From assembly GCA_000507305.1 (NCBI GenBank), contig DF239112.1, forward strand, positions 251,683 to 315,682: DNA of 64,000 bases, given 5' to 3'. Numbering within the stretch: the stretch's first letter is position 1; every line of letters starts with the position of its first letter. Of the stretch, positions 12,190 through 24,800 are shown piece after piece. Origin of the DNA: Breviolum minutum Mf 1.05b.01 (lineage: Eukaryota > Sar > Dinophyceae > Suessiales > Symbiodiniaceae). The notes beneath the pieces are model-generated. The model was not told the origin of the DNA and made no database searches. It was given only the letters and a program-made list of their open reading frames with translations. Position numbers and translations under genes: made by a program.

Positions 12190-14132
12190 TCAACAGGCCA
12201 TCTCCACCTGCCAGACAGTGAAGAAGCACAACGCCAGGCGAGCATCGCACGTTGCGCCTTTTTGACGGCGGAGGGACGGGGGCGTCCGTTCTGGGGGAAA
12301 AACGGAAAAAATGCCTATGTATTTTTCTTTGCGGGCGTATATGTTATGTAAACAAGATGTATATTATGTGTATATATATACAGTATATGTGCATTTATTT
12401 GTTAAATCTATGATATATTATAATATAGTATAATACAGCATATGCATATCATTTCATATATACCTTTGGTATTCATAGAAGTTGTTCCCCTATTATTCCA
12501 ACAAGAGAAGACAAATTGTTTATCTCGCATGTCGCGTTCATCTTCGTGACATTTGCATTTTTGTGAGATTCAAAAACCGGTGTTTTGTTAGTCCAAAACC
12601 ACAAAAAACACAAGTTTGCCAGTTGACCCCTGGAATCTGTGGCCATAAAAAAACCTACTTGGTGGTTGAACCAACCCGTTTGAAAAATATTCGTCAAATT
12701 GGATCATCTCCCCCAGGGATCGGTCGGGGTGAAAATAAAAAAATATTTGAGTTGTCACACTTTTATCCACACTTGTATTATGTCGCACGAGGCCAGCAGT
12801 CAGGCTACAAACACATTCTCTTCAACAGACCTTTGATAGATCCCGGTAGATCCCATCTCTTCGCCCACCAGCAAGGTGGAGTTCTTCGCCAAAAAGCACA
12901 TCGCCACCTGGCTGTCTTGGTTAGTTACATCACAGGTTTGCAGCTCTGCAACCAGTTTCTGTCTTGGTAAATCATATGAGCCACGAAAAAAAATGGCAGG
13001 ATACGGATACTTTCCATGAAATAGTGGCTGTTTAATGACGGGATCCTTGTAGTGGTTTACTATTTAAAAAATCGTTACATAACTGGGTAGTATTTCATCC
13101 CCTATATACCCAAAACAACCAGCGGGCCTTTCTTCATTGCTCATTAGAGTGACTTCAAATGGCTTGCTCCGTTGGTCATCTTGGCGTTTTTTTCAAGCTT
13201 GAAGTTGTTCAAAGTCACAATTGATTTTAGTTTCTCCCCAAAATGGGATTCTATATTCGCCCACGGATCCACGGCAAGTCAAAAAGTAATACGTAAGGGA
13301 CTTTGCTCCCCTTCATAGTGTACCATTTCATCAAGTTTATCTATCTGAGCTACCATCATCACTGTGACATACTGTGATTAGATACAAGTACTAAGGAAAT
13401 ATGTCGAAGGTTTAAACACCCGCAGCTTCTGAAAAAAACGTTCCTCGTAGATTAATGTTTCCCCGGTGAAAGATCCCCAACAACATCATATTCAAAACAA
13501 AATAAAGATGATCATGATAATGATCATGATGATGATGACCCTAAAATAATGCTTCCCTAAAAGGGGTTCCCCCTATCAAATATATTTTCTTTTGAAATTG
13601 TGTTTCCCCTAGAATAATGTTGCCCCTAAAAACCTAAAAGTATTCCCCATCCCCTCAACAAATGTGTAAGTTTTCTCCAAAAATATGTTTCTTTTTTTTT
13701 TCAAGTAATCCTTCCTGTGAAAACTAGCATGGGAATTAGAACACATCAGAATTCCAGGAATGTTGGCACTGTTTCCCCTCAGCTGAAGCTTCCCCCAAAA
13801 CAGTGTTCCCCTTATCTAACTTTTTCCCATGAAACCTTCTTTCACCTCAAATATTTTTGTTCCCCTTGCTATCACTTTTTCCCCAGCAAAAAATGTGTTG
13901 GCTTCCCCTACAATCATTCCCGCAATAAGGGGAAAAAAATATCCTTCCACTTGTTACTGAAAAAAAACACACAAAAAAAAAAAACAATTCCGTTGTGCAA
14001 ACTTTCCAGGTTGAGTTGGGTCCCTCCCCCGGGAAGGCGATTCCCAAAAATGCGAATCGAAGGCATCTTTTCGCCCGGCATCGGCACCTGCACCTTGAAC
14101 CCTTCCAACATGGAGCCCATGCTACTGATCTC
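12190..14132 (-). CDS. Candidate 3' exons of an unidentified gene
   Basis: Family not recognised. Proposed exons are one starting at 14132 (EISSMGSMLEGFKVQ, end uncertain), then 12831-12907 (VAMCFLAKNSTLLVGEE...), 12620-12654 (FFYGHRFQGST) and 12190-12257 (ATCDARLALCFFTVWQ, ending at a TGA). Phases agree for the last three: AG plus G makes Arg, and G plus GC makes Gly. Donors would be GT then GC, with AG-G acceptors, matching the phosphorylase gene. The intron 12655-12830 ends exactly at the terminus of a family-B inverted-repeat element. The link to the 14.1 kb exon and anything upstream is a guess. Confidence 0.35.
12655..12757. mobile_element. Family B inverted-repeat element
   Basis: Shares the end TTGGTGGTTGAACCAACCC and the core AATTGGATCATCTCCCCCAG. 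On the minus strand it ends CCACCAAGTAG immediately before the candidate exon 12620-12654. Its other end is more diverged. Confidence 0.75.
12977..13143. mobile_element. Family E element
   Basis: Begins TGAGCCACGAAAAA and ends TTCATTGCTCA, the imperfect inverse. The interior includes ATAACTGGGTAGTAT and ACAACCAGCGGG. Confidence 0.7.
13500..13541. repeat. GATCAT/GATGAT simple repeat
   Basis: Short imperfect ATGATCATGAT runs; no gene seen. Confidence 0.6.
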
Positions 14133-14388
14133 CTTAAAACAAATGACAAACACAGCAATCGTAAGCACAAGTTTCCCATAAGTTCACAATATACCTTTAA
14201 TTTCCTTTAAGGGAATGTTTCATCATCTCAGGTTGCCCCCAAATTCCTGTTAAAACGACTGACTTGATCCAACTTGGAGCACGTTTTGGTACAAATCCAA
14301 CTTGGGAGCAGTGAACCTGGAAACATCATTCTTCATCATCTTCATCAGCATGACGGGGTCAAAATCCAACAATTCAGAACAACTCATC

Positions 14389-14493
14389 TAGCTGGTGGTT
14401 GAACCAACCCATTTGAAAAATATGAATCAAATTGGATCATCTCCCCCAGGGATCGGGGTGAAAATAGAAAACATTTGAGTTGCCACCACCTAG
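14389..14493. mobile_element. Family B element, best-preserved copy
   Basis: Ends CTAGCTGGTGGTTGAACC and GCCACCACCTAG, with CTAG at both borders as a likely target-site duplication. The core is AATTGGATCATCTCCCCCAG. Confidence 0.8.
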
Positions 14494-14499
14494 TCATGT

Positions 14500-17400
14500 T
14501 ATAGTCTTGAATGTCCCAAGTGGATTTTCGAGCCACTGAATCGAATCTCCGCCATATTTTTCTGGGCACACCCCACCACTTGCTTGCGCCATGCCTGCAT
14601 GAAAAAAACCCATCGCGGGTGATTTGGGGATCCAGGTGTTTTACCTGAAAATTGATGGTTGGTGGCCAACGACCTCTTTTCAGGGGCGTTTGGGGCTTTC
14701 AGATGTTTGTTTCAGGGAGAAACTAAGCCATCAACTACCAATAGATTGGAAGGACAATAGCTTCTGCAACTGTGAAAAAACAGTCCAACAAAAAGGTGAC
14801 CCAAGATTGCCAAACATTGTGAACGTCCAGTCCAATAAAAGGCAGCAACAAATGCGTCACAAAACCCATGATCTTTTGTTCCCCAACAATACAAAGTTCA
14901 TATCACAACTGGAGCCCACATTTCTGAGATTTCTGTGACCCTTGATTACTTTCGATACAAATTCCCGTAGTTACAGGTAGAGTTCAAAGAATCATGCTTT
15001 GCCTTTCAAACAAACATCAAGGCAGCTGCAAAGCACACCAAAAGGCAACAACAAAAAACATCAAGAACCCATTCAAAACTTAAACTGGCTCTTTTTGTCA
15101 GCGCATCGGATCATGAAAATTCTCAAGTGTTCTCATTCATTTCAGGATCGCTCAATGTTGTGAACCCATGTATCAAAAAATACGCCCCAAAAAATATGGC
15201 AAAACAATGGAAATAAATACTGTTCGAAGAAATCCAGCTAACCAATTGAGGTTGGTAGCTCATCCCATCATTTACCGGTTCTTTAAAAACATCCCAGGTG
15301 GTGCAGGATTTCTTCCATCAACAGTACCATCCCATTCTTAATGAAACACTGGATTCAGAAGGAATTGGGTTGGGTCCCATTCTGTTGCTTGAAAAACTCC
15401 ATTGCACTCGTTTTTGTTCACCCTTTGGACCCCTGGTTTGATGCCAAAAGACTGACAAACAATAGCTCAGAATCTGCCATTGACCTTAGTGCCGCTGCTG
15501 TAGTTTAGTTGACAGATGGAAGACCTGAACGCTGTGAAACGGGTAGAAAAAAACGGTAAATTCGATTTGCACAATGGTTCATTCTAAGAACCTTCGAGCT
15601 CCCACTTCTTCGAGGTGTATATCTTTATCATATTATGACACTGTACTTTTTGAGTCAATACCATCAATTCAAACCAGTTGGTTTTTTTCTGTTGTACGGT
15701 CCTATCCCCCCAAAAACAAAAAATCGACTCTGGGTCAGCCGCACCACGTCCCTCCGAACTGCGTGTGATGCACCTGACTAGGCGAAGTCATTTTACAGAT
15801 GTTGTACCCTCCCTGAAACGAACAGCAAACGCTGTTCGAAATGGGTTGGGTCCCAAAAGGAAAAGTGCCGGATCGATCGTCTCCCAAGCACCATAATTTC
15901 AGGGGCTATGGACCTGTCAGTTTCCCCAGAGAATAATCGGCCCCCAACCTTGGGAATCGCCCCCCAACCTTGGGAAGGTAGACCAATTTGGTATCAATGA
16001 TACGATTTGTGATCCATTTTGGTCATCCCTTAGGCAAAAGCATCATTCAGAGATTTTGGAAAAAACTCGCATCATTCTGGGCAATTTGTTATAAATCCTT
16101 TCTGCAAGTCAAGTGTTTAACCTGAAGATTGTTTCAGTGACCTCAAAATGTTCAGCAGATTCATTGTGAAACATCATCATTTGCAGTAAGGCAGTAAGTG
16201 ATATCTATTTCAGGCTAACATCGGTTCTCAGAGAAATCCCCTCCCCAACAATTGCCGCGATTTTTTCGCATTTCTTGGAATCCTTCCCGCGCAAAGAGCT
16301 TTCCATCGCAACCAACGCACCTTTCACAGTGCTTCTGTGATGTGTCCTCTGTGCGCAGGACAGATCCATAATCTAGTCGGTCGACGATGAAACCCGCAGC
16401 AAAATTTCTAAAAGCAATCCATCCCCCACCCTGACGACGGGTGGGATCAAGAGTGAACCTTTTCAAAAAAAAAAACAAAAAACTCTATTTTGTGCAAAGA
16501 ATCCTTTCAAAATCAAAATTTCTCTGAGACTTCTCCTGCATGTTCTAGCTTCGTTGGACGGATCACAGAAATTGCCACCCAAAACCGAGGACCGTGTGCT
16601 GATTGGTGTAACCAGCACAAAGGAAATAAAATCGAAGGGTTTTTCATGGAGTTTACCCAGTAACTCCCGTCTTTTTCCAGCATTTTGGAGGGGGCGCCTT
16701 CTGTAGGCAGCCGACATCAAGATTCCACTGTTTTCGGGGAGTTTTTCGGACCTCCGCGTGTCTTGTGGTCACGGAGATTTTTCCTCCAAAACAGCTAGGA
16801 GTCTCGCACAAACGAGACTCCAAAACTCCTGAGAGAACTGTTTCGGAGTACTTTTAAAAAGACAAACAAAGACTCAAAAGATCTAAGAACACAACAGATG
16901 AAAGTGAGGACTGGGACTTAAGTTGTTAAAGAGGTACACCTTCAAACCCTATGAATCAAGTTCAAACTGTCATTATATATAAAGGACTCAAGTGTATCAT
17001 GTGAAAAAAACGTTACAGAAACATGCATGTATATAATATAGATCTATATCTAGTGTCTTTCTTTAGGATGTCCCCAAAAAAAAAAATCATGGCGCGAATT
17101 GGGCACTATTCATCAATCACCTTCCAGTTTTCCAGCTCCCAGAGGGAAAAAAGAGGCCGTCAATCACCTCAGGTGGGGAAAACCATCGATCAATGATTGG
17201 CGATGATCGGCCATTTTTTGGGAAGAATGGAAGATCAACACCTCCGAGGGTGTAAACACCATATGTGGCTTGATGTCAAAAATATATCAAATGTTGTGTA
17301 TGTACATATCTATATATAATATTAGGTATAATTATAGATATGTATATATATATATACATCATATATCATGTATCATGTATCATATATCATATATCACATA

Positions 17401-17734
17401 CATATATATATATATATACACATGTTCCAGGTTTCTAGGAACTCCCACCCCACCACCTTGATGGATCGCATGTTGATTCAGGTTTCATCCCTCCCTTTTT
17501 TATGGGCCAAAAATGAATGAAATCCTGAAGGGATGATCTTGGAAAGCAAAAGTATCACCTTTTTCTTCAAAGTATCCCTTGTCTTTCCAAAAAAACAACT
17601 ATCAGTACCTTAACTTCCCATAGAATATATATACATTAATACATTAATGCATCATATATTTCACCATCCCCCCCATAAAAAAGCAGCAAAAACATAGGTT
17701 TCAAAACGGTTTCATCCCATTTATTGCTTGATAA
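14500..17734. other. Region downstream of phosphorylase; weak coding signals only
   Basis: Two minus-strand ORFs (16215-16478, with KHCERCVGCDGKLFAREGF, and 16463-16720) and one plus-strand ORF (15678-15896, with SELRVMHLTRRSHFTDVVPS) look partly coding. None could be tied to a family or to consistent splice sites. Confidence 0.3.
17281..17425. repeat. TA-rich and ATCATGT simple repeats
   Basis: Alternating TA runs flank several copies of TATCATGTATCATG just past the phosphorylase stop codon. Possibly 3' untranslated or intergenic DNA. Confidence 0.6.
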
Positions 17735-20700
17735 CTAGCTACTGGGACATCCACCGAGCGACTTTTCCAACGGCCTCGGAGCTGGTTTCACACCCCAGAT
17801 GACGTCCGCATACTCCTAGGGAGACCGGAGAAAAATCTTCCGAACCTTTTAAGGCCAAGAAATCATCTGAAAAAAAATGCATCACCCCGTTGTTCAGAAG
17901 GAGAAGTATATAGTTTGGGGTATATGGTTGGCCGTTTTGTTGTTGCGTGTTGTTGTTTGTTTGCCCAATGAAACATACAACAAAATCTCGTGGTTCTTTT
18001 TTTCTATCAGAAAAAAGTTGGGATGCATCGTGTGAAAAAAGTCACTGGTCACCCAAAAACAGCAACGCATCTTTCGTTCCAAAAATTTCGTCCATGGGGT
18101 CTCCCTCCCGGGTCGTAACAGCAGTCAATCAGTCAATCCTTGATGGTGCGATCCGTGGAGAATTTGGCCATGCTGGAGGCTGCCTTGGGCAACAAAATAA
18201 TTGTTGATGCTTCAGAAATTCCCAAGGCCAACAACTCGGATGTATCAAAACCCGTGGTAACTAAACGGATGGGATTTCAACCTACCAACCTCAACGGGTT
18301 TTTTCGCCGGATTTCAGTCATCAATCGTATGATAAACTGAAGCTATTCAGCTGCCACTTGCGCCAGATTTCTGACTCAGGCTTTCGCAAGATACAAGATC
18401 CCTCCCTGCGGTGGAAAAAATCTTCAACACAAAGAAATGTGAAAAAAAAATGGTCTAAATTTCATTTGGAATCTATTTCTAAAAAAATCTTCAACATTCT
18501 TCAAAAAATACTGTCGATGGTTCAGAAATCCGGCAAAAAACCACTCGACATTGATCGTTGAAATCCCCATGAGTTACAGGGTTTTTTATACATCCGAACG
18601 GTGCTTTGGCCTTGGGATTTCTGGTTCACAGCAACAGGTATCTCTGGTTACCCGAGGCCGTGACCTTCCAACCCTGAATCTCCCTCGCCCCACCTGGATA
18701 CTGAGCTTGCACCACTTGGCCTTGTCTGCGTAAGTAGCATCCACCTTCGCTTGCGCCTCCACGAACGATGGGAAGTCATGGATCACCAGGTACTTGTCAC
18801 CTGCACAAACGCGAGGGAAATTCTCACACAAAACCGCCGTTTTGGTCCCCGAAACCTACATGTTTAGAGGGTTTTTATGGTACAAAACCTGGATTTTAGG
18901 TGGCCAATACCTTTACTTTTTGATGGTTTTGGGGGCATCATGGCAACCCAACCTGCACCTTTTTTCAGCGCCAAAAGCACCACCCCAAAAAACCACGACC
19001 TTCCCAACCATTTCAACCATCGCCTTCCCAGGTACCAGCCGCTTGGATGTTGCATAAACGATCAACCAATGAACAGAACTCACCATGTGCCTGAGAGATG
19101 CTTGCCAAACACTGGATGGATGGATGGATGGATGGATGGATGGATGGATGGATGGATGGATGGATGGATGGATGGATGGATGGATGGATGGATGGATGGA
19201 TGGATGGATGGATGGATGGATGGATGGATGGATGGATGATGATGTGGATGGATGGATGGATGGATGGATGGATGGATGGATGGATGGATGGATGGATGGA
19301 TGGATGGATGGATGGATGGATGGATGGATGGATGGATGGATGGATGGATGGATGGATGGATGGATGGATGGATTGAACGTATGGATCTTGAGGAGGTGAA
19401 CTTTTGCGGAAAAAAAATATAACAATTGCCCCCTGGTCAGTATGAGTCAACCAGAATCTGAATTTTGCAATGTTTTACTGGTTAGCTATTAACATGAAGA
19501 TCAAAGTTTTGTCTCACCATCTCATTAACCTTCATTTTGAGTGGTGTTTTTTTTGTTTGTTTTTTTGGTTGCCGTGTGAAATTTTTTGAACTTGCTGGAA
19601 AATTTTCCTCACCTCCTGCTCACCATGGGAGAAGTCCCCATTGCGGATCGCCTGCTGCAACGAACCCCCCCTCAGGATGCCAATCACCACCAGGATGATG
19701 GGGTGTCTTTTTTCGGGATCGGGAACTGTAAAGAATAACGAAAAAAAAAACCTTGATTTTGCCTTAGATGAAATCCTGGGTGGCGCATTTCACGACGGTG
19801 TGGTACTTTTTCAAATGGAGAAGGGATTGAAAAATTCCCAGTTCAACAAGAAATGGATGGGCTGAAAATGTTCAATGGGACAACAATCTAGAATAATATG
19901 TTTGATTGAACCTTGCTTCATCACTTCATGATGCCACGCACACTATTACAGGATAAGGATAATCATTAACAGTAAAGGAACCAGTATCTTGCAACCCTGC
20001 AAAACTCTAGCAAAAACCATCCAAAAAGACCCACTCACTCAAACTTCATTTGTCAAGTCCAGCTTGAAGCTCCCAAAAACTCCGACTTGTTTCACTCATA
20101 TTCTTTTGGAACAAGCCTGATATCCAAAGAAACAACTCTTTAGTCCTCTGAACTCTCCACCAGTTCACCCCAACCCTTCCCCTTAACCGGTGTTGCTTTT
20201 TCTTTGGTCTTTCTGAAAGGCGCCTGAAACACCGCCTGTAATCGGCTGTCAATCGGATAGTGCCTCAATTTTCGAAACAACCAACTTTCGATAGCATGGA
20301 TGTGCAGGAAATCCACCTCTCCCCCCACCAGGAAAGCATTCTATACTAGTTGTGTATGCACATGTTTGCCAAAAAAAAAGAAACGATGAAAAGGGTGTGA
20401 CCTAACATTCTTTAAGCTTTTCGCAATCAGAATCAGATCTTTTTCGGTTTTTTCTTTTGGGGGGCCCAATCCGGACACAAGGTTTGGTGTATCATTTTTC
20501 ATCCCTCAAAGGCAGGAATGCCTTTGCTGGCCGCCATGACCCAACAGCCAAAAAAAATGCTCACACAGGTCCGGAAGTGTTTCCCCCGTTTCTCTCCAAT
20601 TTTTTGGAATGTTACAATGACTACAACTCCACAAAACCCATCAAAACCTTCCAAGACTTCAAAAAGTCACCACGTTTTTTCATCACAAAAAAAAGGCCAA

Positions 20701-21849
20701 ACGTACAAAATTGCCGCTTTCAAGCTACCCACTCTTTGCCTTGGCCGAAATCTGCGCCACCTTTTTCGGTCCCGACAAACGAACGGTAAAATTCATCCCC
20801 CTCAATCGAGGGCCAAGGACTCAAAAGAGGGACAGGAGGGGAATCTTCCAACCACTATTTTTCAGCGGACATTCGTTATGGATGTCAAATTTTTGTTTGT
20901 TGGTTGCTTGGATGGTTGGATCGGTGAAACTTGTGGTGAGGTTGATGTGCAATTCTTGCCAACCAACGGTTGATGTGCAACGTTCAAGAATTTCTACCTC
21001 CATTTAGTCCAAATCTTCCCAAATTTAGGTGATATCCCGCTGTTTTCATGAAAAACATAAGAATCCACCAATCACTAATCACCAATCTCCAACTTCTTGA
21101 AATCTTGAGTAAACATCAGTTACACTACCAGGTCACCAAAGTTTGACAGTTCCAAGCCCCTTGAAAATTGGCTGGGGACTGGTTTTTCGACGATCCCGGC
21201 GCTTCCGAAACTGGGGTCCTTGTGGCCCGTTTCAAGGCCGGGGCAAATTTTGCCCCGTTTTTCGACCTCCGTTTTTTTTTTTCCGTTTTTTGCACCGCGC
21301 CTCATGCTCCAAACAACCAAAGATGAACATGGTGTCTTCGCCTTGGCCCCAAAAACATTCGAACGGAAGAGTGTCCAAAGTTGATGAATTCATGATGTTT
21401 TTTCAACAAAAGTTTACACTTTATAAATGTATGTAGTATTTTCATAGTCCAACAGATGATGATAAATGATGATTATTCATAAATTGGGTTTTGTTTTTCC
21501 ACAACTTGGTGCCTTGAATTGACCCCAAATGTCGCCGAGGTGTGTCGATTGTATGTGGGGGCCAAGGTGTTGTGCCTTCTGTAGGCATTGATGGTCGATG
21601 GATGTCATGGACTGGACCATGCGAGTTGGGTACATCAAACATCTCCAAATCAAGCAAGCCACCAAGAGCAACAACAGCAACAACAACAACAACAAAAAAA
21701 AAAAAAAAAAACAGACTTTTCTACTAAACAGTTGATTGCCCCGGTTGGTCACGAGTATACCTCCCAATGCTTCAATTGCTTCAATTTCCCCGAGTTTCCT
21801 TACCGCACTCCTCTCGGATCTCGATGTTGGCACCATCCATGGTACCCAC
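17735..21849 (-). CDS. Phosphorylase exons 41-48, C-terminus (residues ~715-851)
   Basis: Exons are 21804-21849, 21301-21341, 20735-20760, 20224-20263, 19624-19651, 18694-18800, 18139-18183 and 17735-17815. They encode [92 protein letters not shown] and [15 protein letters not shown] followed by eleven residues and a TAG stop. Donors are GT, GC, GA, GC, GT, GT, GA. About a dozen residues usual between FSH and YLV are absent, so either the loop is short or a microexon was missed. Confidence 0.93.
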
Positions 21850-24800
21850 CTGGTGCTTCACCAATGGGCACAATATCTGCATCCCCAAAAAAACCTCTGA
21901 ATAAACCCTTGTGTTTTTTTTTAAACAAAAAACATGGAGACTAAACTTAAACCAAAAATCTCGAAGCCAGAATTTTGGCCCTTTTTTTGGGGGGGGGGGA
22001 GCTTCGCCAAAATTTGGAAACTGATCTGGATTTCGACCAGTGCTTCGGGGCGCTTCAACTCCTGCAGCTCCCAAAACGTTACCCCCAAATCCGCTCTTGG
22101 AGCCCACTTTCAACCACATAAGTGCCTGAGATTTCTACCAAAGTCTTGGGAGTATTATTAAAAATAAAGGAATTTTGGGGCCTCCACATTCCGGATTAAC
22201 GGAGGATGAACCAACCTGATCATATAGATTCACTATGTATATTGTCAAAAACTATGATGTTCTAGTGCAGAAATACTATACTGACGGTGCTGAGTCCATA
22301 TACTGGTTCCACACCACTCCATATTTTTGTTCCAAATTTGGCACTATGGTTTCTTGGCCCAAGAAACAATGAGGCCACCATTCATCACGAACTTCATGTT
22401 GGATGTGCCACTTGCCTCGGTACCTCCGGATGGCTGTCAGAAGTTGAGGAATCCAACCAACCAAGCGAATCTATGACCCCATCAACCAAGCAAGGTGGAC
22501 CCCATCACCATTTATTATTAGGGTGAAAATAACCCCTAAGGCCCTTAGGGGTTATTTCACCCCAGCTACCCCATTTATTTTGGGCCATTTTTTGGGGGTT
22601 ATAACTTTGTTGCACTCATTTTTCCAACCATCATGTTGCAATGGAAAAAAATGGCACTTTTTTTGGAGACAACTATTCCCTCATCTTCCAGGGCAACCAA
22701 CCAAACCAACCCTAACCAACCAACCCACCCTAACAAGAAACCTGAACCAACCTTGACGCCCACCCAACCCAACAACCCAACCAACCAACCAACCAACCCA
22801 CCAACCAACCAACCCACTCCCACCTGCCGTGGAGATGTGTTCCGAAATATCCGAGGCGGGGATCATCACTTGCGCTGCCGAGACGCAGTAGTTGGGCACC
22901 TGCCGTCCCGCCCGGACCCCGGGTGGTTCACCAATGGAAAACAACGAAAACCCCCAAAAAATGTCCAGTCTCAAAAAAAAAAACCATCATGTAAGTCACT
23001 ATTCACACTATTCATTATTTTTGAAAATATCACTTATCGACGCATATCATCATGTCACAGCTTTCTTGAGTCAGCAATTTGTCGACTTGTTCGACACATG
23101 TCATATCATCAATATCATCAATATCATCATATCATCTCACAAACCACGCCAAAAATTTCACAACAACTCCAACCATTCCCCCCAACTTCAAGTGATTTAC
23201 ACCCCTTGAAAACTCACAAACATCACTAGCTGGAAAAATCCCGATTGTTACAACAGGAAATTTACATCTTCAAACTGTGGGGATTTTCCAGCCATTTTAC
23301 CGAGTCGCAAAGGCCACTTTCAAGAGCTTTCCAGTGTCCGGGTCGTTGTTGATGACCTTTCCAAATTCCAAACAACCACCCGACCGTAGGTTCTTCCGAG
23401 GCTTCCAACAATTTTCCAATTTTCGGCACCAGGTGGTTGTGGATATTCTTTTGTCGTGAACAAATTTTGAACGATTCGGATGAACAAAAATGAAAACGGA
23501 GATGGACTTTTTTTGTGAAATCAAAGGTTTCCATCGTGTTTGACCCAAAATGTTCCAAAGTCTTCGATCGTTGAATATTTATTTTGTGCGCTTTTTTAGT
23601 TTTTCGATCAAAGAAAACAAACAGATCTTTGTTCAGATGATCATGATCTTGGTATAACTACAACTCAACAAAGAAAACAACAAAAACATAAAGGTGACCT
23701 CCCAAAACGGATGCTTGCAATACCTTTCCGAAAAAATTCAGGCAAATCTGCCCGGTCCCAAAATTGGTTTGTTTGGAGAGAACCGCCCGCCTTGCCAACG
23801 TTGCTGATGAGCTTGATGATGATCTTCGCATTCACATAAGCTGAAGCTGCCTGTTTTTCACCGGGGGGGACTTCCCAACCGTGGCGGTTAAAAAGTCGAT
23901 TTGGGGAGGGTTGTTCCCCTTAATGACACCCCCGGCACGATGCAAGCCGAGCCTTGCCACCAATGAGGACCACCCTCTTCTGAACCTGTTGTCAACAGAC
24001 CAAAAAGCAAAAACAATGTGATCATCTGCGTGGGAAATCACCTGTCTTCAGTATGTATGAGGGATCTTTTGAATATGGCAGCTTCGCAGCTTGATTTGTC
24101 TTTTCTACCACGGGGTCATGCAACATGCGCATGTGATACAATCGCATCCCCCAAGAGTTTTCGTATCAAACGTTTCCCCTCACTTCCATTTCCTTTCCCC
24201 CCACCTTCTGCAGTTCTGCTGGGGACTTCTTTTTCAGCTCCTGGTACAAATGCGGAACTTATTCTGACATGAAGAGCCATTCCGACAAAAAAAAAACTAT
24301 CCATAACCACAACCAAAAAACTATTCCTTTTGAAGTTGACTGAAAAACACTGAGAAAAAAACCGCACACGCAAAATCTCACAGAATAATCGTCCTGGTAG
24401 CGATGAATCACATAAAGGATGTTCATCAGCTGCCTTCACACCGCAACCAGGCCAACGAACAGCTCAAGTTCATCTCCACAATGCGGAACGCAACGGCAAA
24501 CGACGACGTCCCACATTTTCCCGTGACAGAAGCCTTCAACAAATTCCCCCCTCGAGTTGTAAGGGTCACCACAAAAAAAAACAGCCGGCGAGTTTGGCAG
24601 CTGCGCCTCTTATATTCATGGATGCGTTTGATCTGGATGTCAATCAAGGCATCCTGTCACACTGGTAGTTGAAAGAAGTTGGGACTTGATAGAGCAACAA
24701 AATCAGAGCCTTCTGATGATGCAAATGCCTAGGGAGGATGAAGCTAGTTCATCGGCGCTTCAAAGGCTTCAAATTACAGCAAAGTGTTTGGGGAAACCTT

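Noticed and set aside
18913..19450. Long ORFs of repeated WMDG or HPSI on both strands
   Set aside because: They are translations of the TGGA microsatellite and have no other coding signal.
21318..21341. Exon 42 ending at TTTG-GTTG
   Set aside because: It breaks the phase with exon 43; the GC donor after GAG at 21301 restores phase and family length.
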